Source: Crossaster papposus (lineage: Eukaryota; Echinodermata; Asteroidea; Velatida; Solasteridae). From it: DNA of 64,000 nt. The DNA lies in the NCBI GenBank assembly GCA_037893245.1, contig JBAIAA010000252.1, forward strand, positions 340,501 through 404,500, written 5' to 3'. The notes beneath the pieces are model-generated. The model did not search any database. It saw only the letters and a program-made list of their open reading frames with translations, and was not told the origin of the DNA. This document shows positions 59,056 through 64,000 of the stretch, piece after piece. Position numbers and translations under genes: made by a program. Positions within the stretch are counted from its first letter, which is position 1, and the number at the start of each line of letters is the position of its first letter.

Positions 59056-60640
59056 AACTGTTAAAGTTGTTTGCTGCCCTCATTGTAGCAATTGATCGAG
59101 TTACCGTGATAACTCTGACCAGGATATATCCGACCCCAGGATATATCCCTGGACGGGAGAGGAACTGTTAAAGTTGTTTGCTGCCCTCACTGTTGCAAGT
59201 GATCCAGTTAACGGGAGATATCCCTGGGCGGGAAAGGAATATGAATAGGCAAATTTTATTAAGCATTGAGCTGCACTCATACAAGCTGACAATAATTATT
59301 TAATGTTGGTTTGAGTATCAGTATTAGTTAGGGTGTCACTTACATTATGAAAACATTCCTCTTTGTTTTCATGAAAGATATAACTTTGGAGGAATAACGT
59401 TTCTGCCTAAAAATCTTTAAAGAGGAATATATTGTTGTAGTAAACATCTTTGTAGAAAATTTTTTTGGCATTTAGGTTTCATCGGACAAGCAGTAAACAA
59501 AAGTATGCCTTAAAACGACAAATAATACTATATACTTGTATGCATTATGAAAACATTCTTTTTTGTTTTCAGGAAAATTATAACTTGAGGGATAACGTTT
59601 CTGCTTAAAAATCTTTGAAGAGGAATATCTTTTAGTGGTAAACATCTATGTAGAAGTCTTTTTTTGAGGCAATTAGGTTTCATTTGACAAGCGAAAAACA
59701 AAAGTATGCTTTAAAATGACAAAAACATACTGTGTACTTGTATGCATAAAAAAAAGGCATGAGAAGTTGTGTTCATATAAATGTATAATTTTTTAATTTC
59801 TTTTTCAATATGTAAGAACAAATTTATGTAATCAGAAATATCATTAAGAAAATAATACTGCAATTTCAGATGTACAGAATCATGTTTGTAAACATTCCTA
59901 ACACTACTGTTTGGTTGAAAGAATTAAGGTAATCTGATATGCGAAATATCAATATACTTTAAAGTGTACAGAACAACATTTGACCTGTAATATTATGAAT
60001 GATATTCCTATAAAGCATTTAAAATATTTTAGTAAATTTTGTTTTGACTCAAGATACATGTACTGTTTATACTTTTGAAGTAAACATCCTTATTCAAACT
60101 GAGTTCATGTTTTGTATTAGCATTAAAGTTTGCAAAGAATTGTACCGGATTGATAATCAATAAATACAGAACAAAGTACATATAAAGCCAAAAAGTTAAC
60201 ATCCTTACTCAAACAGAGTTCATGTTTTGTATTAGCATTAAAGTTTGCAAAGAACTGAGTGATAATCAATAAATACAGGTTCTTCGAGTACCGTGTATAC
60301 AACGGTTTTAATACTTAACCGGCTAAAATTGTGTCAAGTTGTCAGATCGGGTCTCTCCATGCTTAGGGTGAACCATCTTAAATTATCCTTTTGCACACTT
60401 CCGCCATAAGCATGTGCTGGAGAGTCGCAATCTTGTAACTTTACACAATGAATATATCAGGTTGAGTGATTCATGTGTATACAACGGAATTTTTGAACGG
60501 CTAGAATTGTGTAAAGTTGTCTGATCAGATCTCTGCATGCTTAGGGTTTTTCACTTGCCACCATGTCACAAATTGTTATTCGGATCGCAAGTGTTCGCCT
60601 TTTTACACAAGCAATCAATATATTTTTTGAAATCACCCCC
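59056..60640. repeat. Series of small tandem duplications
   Basis: Four separate two-copy tandem repeats follow one another: AACTGTTAAAGTTGTTTGCT at 59056 and 59163 (offset 107); CATTATGAAAACATTC at 59343 and 59543 (offset 200); AACATCCTTA/AGTTCATGTTTTGTATTAGC at about 60083 and 60198 (offset 115); GTGTATACAACGG at 60293 and 60475 (offset 182). Copies differ by 10-25 percent by eye. No genes were recognised here. Confidence 0.75.
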
Positions 60641-60741
60641 CAAAAATGTGTTTGCATTTCCAATAACCTGAAATGACCCAATGTGACATGTGACCTCAGT
60701 ATAAATCCCATGAAGAATTTGGTCTTCCTATCTATATGTAC

Positions 60742-61525
60742 CAGAGTTGTATGACTCAAGTCCAGGACTCGGACTCGAGTTCGTCTCGAGTCACAATTTC
60801 GGTGACTCGGACTTAATACGAGTCACGTCGGCAAAGGATTCGGACTTGCCCCCAAGGACTTGCGAGTCACGTTTTTTCACAGTACCTTTTTTGTTTAATA
60901 TTAAAAACAATTTTGATGATCCGATCGTCATGCACATGGCCAGAGAAATATTAACGTTTAGCACACGAAATAAGTACACTGTTGTATGGTGTTGCAAATA
61001 ATAGTGTTCGTGATTATTGTGTAGATATGGCCATGTACAGCGCATGTGTATGTTCAATACGCATAATAACACTGGGATACAATTAAAAGCAATATTGTGC
61101 ACGACACCAACATTAACGCTGGTATCTGTCAACATTAACACCATAGCCACTGCTTGTGCTTGATGCATATTACCAGAGAAATTAGAATTCGTCTCTGGAA
61201 TCCGAATGACGGCTTTGGCTGGCTGCAGCTATATCGCTACCTCTTTTTAATGTTATAACCTAAAATAAAATTTAAACTGCAGGTACACGACTTTGTTTAA
61301 ATTAAATGTTGTTTTTTTTGTCATTTCCAATTTTTATTTTACTACATTTTGTTTGCAATCAATAGTGATCCAGTCATCTAAGTGAACTGGTTGAAGTATT
61401 CTAACTTTGTAATTATTTAAACAAGTAACTCGTGACTCGGACTCGGGCCAAGTGACTCGGGACTCGGACTCGGAACAAGTGACTCGTGACTCGGACTCGA
61501 CACAGGTTACTCGACTACAACTCTG
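60742..61525. mobile_element. hAT-like foldback element, 784 bp
   Basis: The ends CAGAGTTGTATGACTCAAGT and TACTCGACTACAACTCTG are inverted and related to the MITE ends at 11361 and 31465. The flanks are ATATGTAC (60734-60741) and ATTTGTAC (61526-61533), an 8-bp duplication with one mismatch. Subterminal GACTCGGACTCG repeats occur at both sides. It has no transposase frame. Confidence 0.78.
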
Positions 61526-63008
61526 ATTTGTACTGCTCACTGCATCTAAGTTTTATCACAACCCATTTAAGCATGTCAAAGTTAATTGTTTGTTTTTCAC
61601 AAATAAATATTGGCTATACATAGAATTTAGGAGTAATAGTGCCATGCAGAAAACAATGTTTATACAATACAAAAAATTGAATTCATCCTAAATCCTCCTC
61701 TGAATGTGTTTATCGGAGTAGTGATTAATGCCCCAGTTTTCTACCAATCACTGTGTTGGGTCGAGTCAACGGCAATGACATTCAGAAACAGTATGGATGA
61801 CATCAAAAGCTCAATTCTGCAGGGCTGAACATAAACAATAAGGCTAGTATGGTACATCTGATGAACTCAATGCAATGGACCCTCAAATTGACCAGCCCAT
61901 TTTTGCCAGGACTCCAAAACTGTGTTGGGGTTTAGGAAGATTTAGAAGGATTTAGGAAGAGTAAGGTTAAGGCAATGATACATAGCCTTTAAAGTACACT
62001 GCATTTGCAAATGTCACAAAATAAAACAACTTGATAGCCGACTATTGTAAAAAAAAAATTAAACTTTTTTCATACACCCCCCCCCCCCCCCCAATTTTAT
62101 ACCCAGTATACTGCAGTACAATATGTGGCAAAGGCTACCCCCTCTTGTCTACATACCCTATACCGCCTATGATATATCCCCATACCTCATATAGACAAAA
62201 TACATCCCCGATTAATTATAACACTAACAGTCCTCAATCCTCCAAAATCAAAATCAATATGCGACCTGCTCCCACAAAACCCGACACAAGTGTTTTTTTT
62301 TTTAAAGTGAGATATTGTTATTTCCATTCAGTACACATCTTCAGCTTTCATTTGTTATTAAAAGTACCTTTATACCATACACACTTCCAATTTTATGAGG
62401 ATTTTAAGACTGCGTGTACACGCGATTCTATAGGAATCAAGTTAAATAACAATATCTGACTTAAAAAAAAACCACTTATGTCTGGTTTTGTGGGAGCAGG
62501 TGACATACATGTACATGTATGGTGTTCACACACCATAGACAGTTGGGGTTGAAACCTAAAATAAATTGCTGAGGTTTTGGCAGCATAATGGTCATTAAAA
62601 AAGAGGTTACATATCTGTTAAATATCTGTATGCAATACATAGTCAAAACAATTTTTAAAGGCAATTGTCAGATTTCCTTACTTGATAATTTGCAGATGTC
62701 TATAAACTCCACTGTTTCATCTGAAAGAAATCTAGATATCAGACTACAAGAACAACTCTTTGTGTTGGTATTTCTAACATACATGAATATAACACGCAGC
62801 AGTGCCACAATATTTACAAAAAAATATGAAACCCCTTAACCCATCCCTTTAACAAAATTACAACAAAAGCAAATGGTGTACACAACCTTTAACATTACTA
62901 CTACATGTATAGACAAGAGGATGGTAACAGAGCCATGACAATTATTATGCAGCCTTGACATCATACTCATAGCCTCTATAATAATGATACAAAAACCGAC
63001 TCAGAGAA
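61526..63008. other. No gene recognised
   Basis: AT-rich sequence with a C-run at about 62080-62094. Open frames such as 62031-62459 have no recognised domain and contain low-complexity residues. Confidence 0.5.
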
Positions 63009-63232
63009 GTGATTAGTAGCATCCGATATCACAGTAATGCAAGAGACGAATTACAAAACTCGGGTTTGGATAACAGGTGATGAGTATATGATCACACAGT
63101 GATGCTAGAGATGAGTCGCGCAACTCAGGCTTGGGTGACAGCTGATTAGTATCCTCTGACATCACAGTGATGCAAAAAGTAACAGTACTCGGGCTTGGAT
63201 GACAGGTTTTTAGTAGCCTCTGACATGACAGA
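63009..63232. repeat. Tandem repeat, about 65-68 bp, three copies
   Basis: CACAGTGATGC-type words occur at 63030, 63095 and 63163. Each is followed by AACTCGGG/AACTCAGG, CTTGGATGACAGGT and TAGTATCCTCTGAC variants. The copies are 75-85 percent alike by eye. Confidence 0.8.
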
Positions 63233-63299
63233 ATCATTATTCACTTTCAGATGAGTAGGATTTTTCTTAATATTACGGGTGTATCCTACTATTAAATAC

Positions 63300-64000
63300 A
63301 GCACATAAATGAACAGTCAGCCCCCTATATTAGCCAAAATGTTCACCTTTGTCTATAAAGCATGATATTTGGCACACATGTAGAGTGATGTATTTAAAGC
63401 AAATTATTAGATATTGAGCCCTCTGGAATTCTGTGCAGGAGAGCCGTGGTGGCCTTTTTTCAAAATGGCGGCCATTTAGTATTGAAGTGATAGGGGGTTA
63501 TGTGAATATTTACACCCTTATTCGTCATATTATTCCTAAACAAGTCTATGCAAGTGCTCAAAATATTGGACCATAGTACACAAATATAATTTGGTCAAAA
63601 GCAATCAGTATGACTGACATTTTTTTTAAAGGGCCGCCATTTAGTATTGTAATAATAGAGTTTTATTGAATTTATGTGTTCTTATTTTGTCTTAACTAGT
63701 CTAATCGAGGTTCAAAACATTAGGCCAGCATAAAACAAAACAATATGTAAAAAACGTTATTATGGCGGCTATTTTAAATAAAAATGGCCCCTATTCTGAT
63801 TAACAGGGTATAGGGTTTGTGTAGAAACGTGCATCAATATCATAATTTATTTGGCTTATTAATTAGAATATAAAAATTATGGGAATGGGGTTGGGATGGA
63901 AAAGTGTCATTTATTCTGTCCACATCAATCATTATTATGGCAGCTTTTTTCCCAAAATGGCCACCATAGAGTTTCATTGTCATAGAGGTACCTGCACAGA
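63300..64000. repeat. Repeat with AAAATGGCGGCCATTT cores, runs off the window
   Basis: TTCAAAATGGCGGCCATTTA near 63460, GGGCCGCCATTTAGTATTG near 63630, TTATTATGGCGGCTATTTT near 63757, and TTATTATGGCAGC plus AAAATGGCCACCAT near 63935. The spacing is about 125-175 bp and intervening sequence is partly similar. The core AAAATGGCGGC is a known YY1-type binding word. Confidence 0.6.

Noticed and set aside
1..64000. tRNA or rRNA genes
   Set aside because: No cloverleaf with B-box GGTTCRANNCC context and no rRNA core was noticed by eye. A covariance-model scan would be decisive.

Overview
The window is animal nuclear DNA: spliced genes with GT-AG introns, UTRs, a TATA promoter, LINE and DNA-transposon relics, and satellite DNA. 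A compact UNC5 netrin-receptor gene, a multi-SapB secreted protein, CR1/Jockey-like LINE tails and frequent TACATGTA-type words suggest a marine invertebrate, plausibly a non-vertebrate deuterostome (echinoderm, hemichordate or amphioxus). The species cannot be fixed from the sequence alone.

Three genes can be rebuilt by splicing, all on the + strand. (1) 3184-10531: the last 12 coding exons of an unc5 netrin receptor, running Ig, TSP1, TSP1, linker, transmembrane segment, ZU5, UPA, death domain. The first exons (signal peptide, first Ig) lie upstream of the window. (2) 17499-20962: a complete three-exon MADF-BESS nuclear protein of 303 aa. Its first intron holds a 26-copy 21-bp minisatellite, and a C-rich minisatellite follows its stop codon. 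(3) 24081-32551: a complete eleven-exon secreted protein of 606 aa with three saposin-B domains. A long Pro/His-rich and acidic spacer separates the second and third domains. A TATA box lies in front and a poly(A) signal behind. A weak two-exon candidate lies at 37820-40094.

Between the genes are many non-autonomous DNA transposons: hAT MITEs with exact 8-bp target duplications at 11361 and 31465, a longer relative at 60742, TTAA-flanked MITEs at 27222 and 41725, and other foldback elements. There is also a 5'-truncated LINE on the minus strand (15229-16999). From about 32.6 to 49 kb no convincing gene was found apart from the weak candidate.

The most unusual region is 49087-58680. It is a 9.6-kb array of about 175-bp modules, divided by ten copies of a hairpin end that finishes in CTAG and by eleven copies of another hairpin set in poly-T. 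I read this as nested or tandem Helentron (Helitron2/HINE-like) non-autonomous elements carrying internal satellite repeats. Nearly every module has a conserved core, TCAAGGTCACGTGACGTCA, which combines three known transcription-factor site types. Three 0.72-kb higher-order copies are almost identical, so the array has expanded recently. The tail of the window (59-64 kb) holds several small tandem duplications, a hAT-like element and a repeat built around AAAATGGCGGCCATTT.
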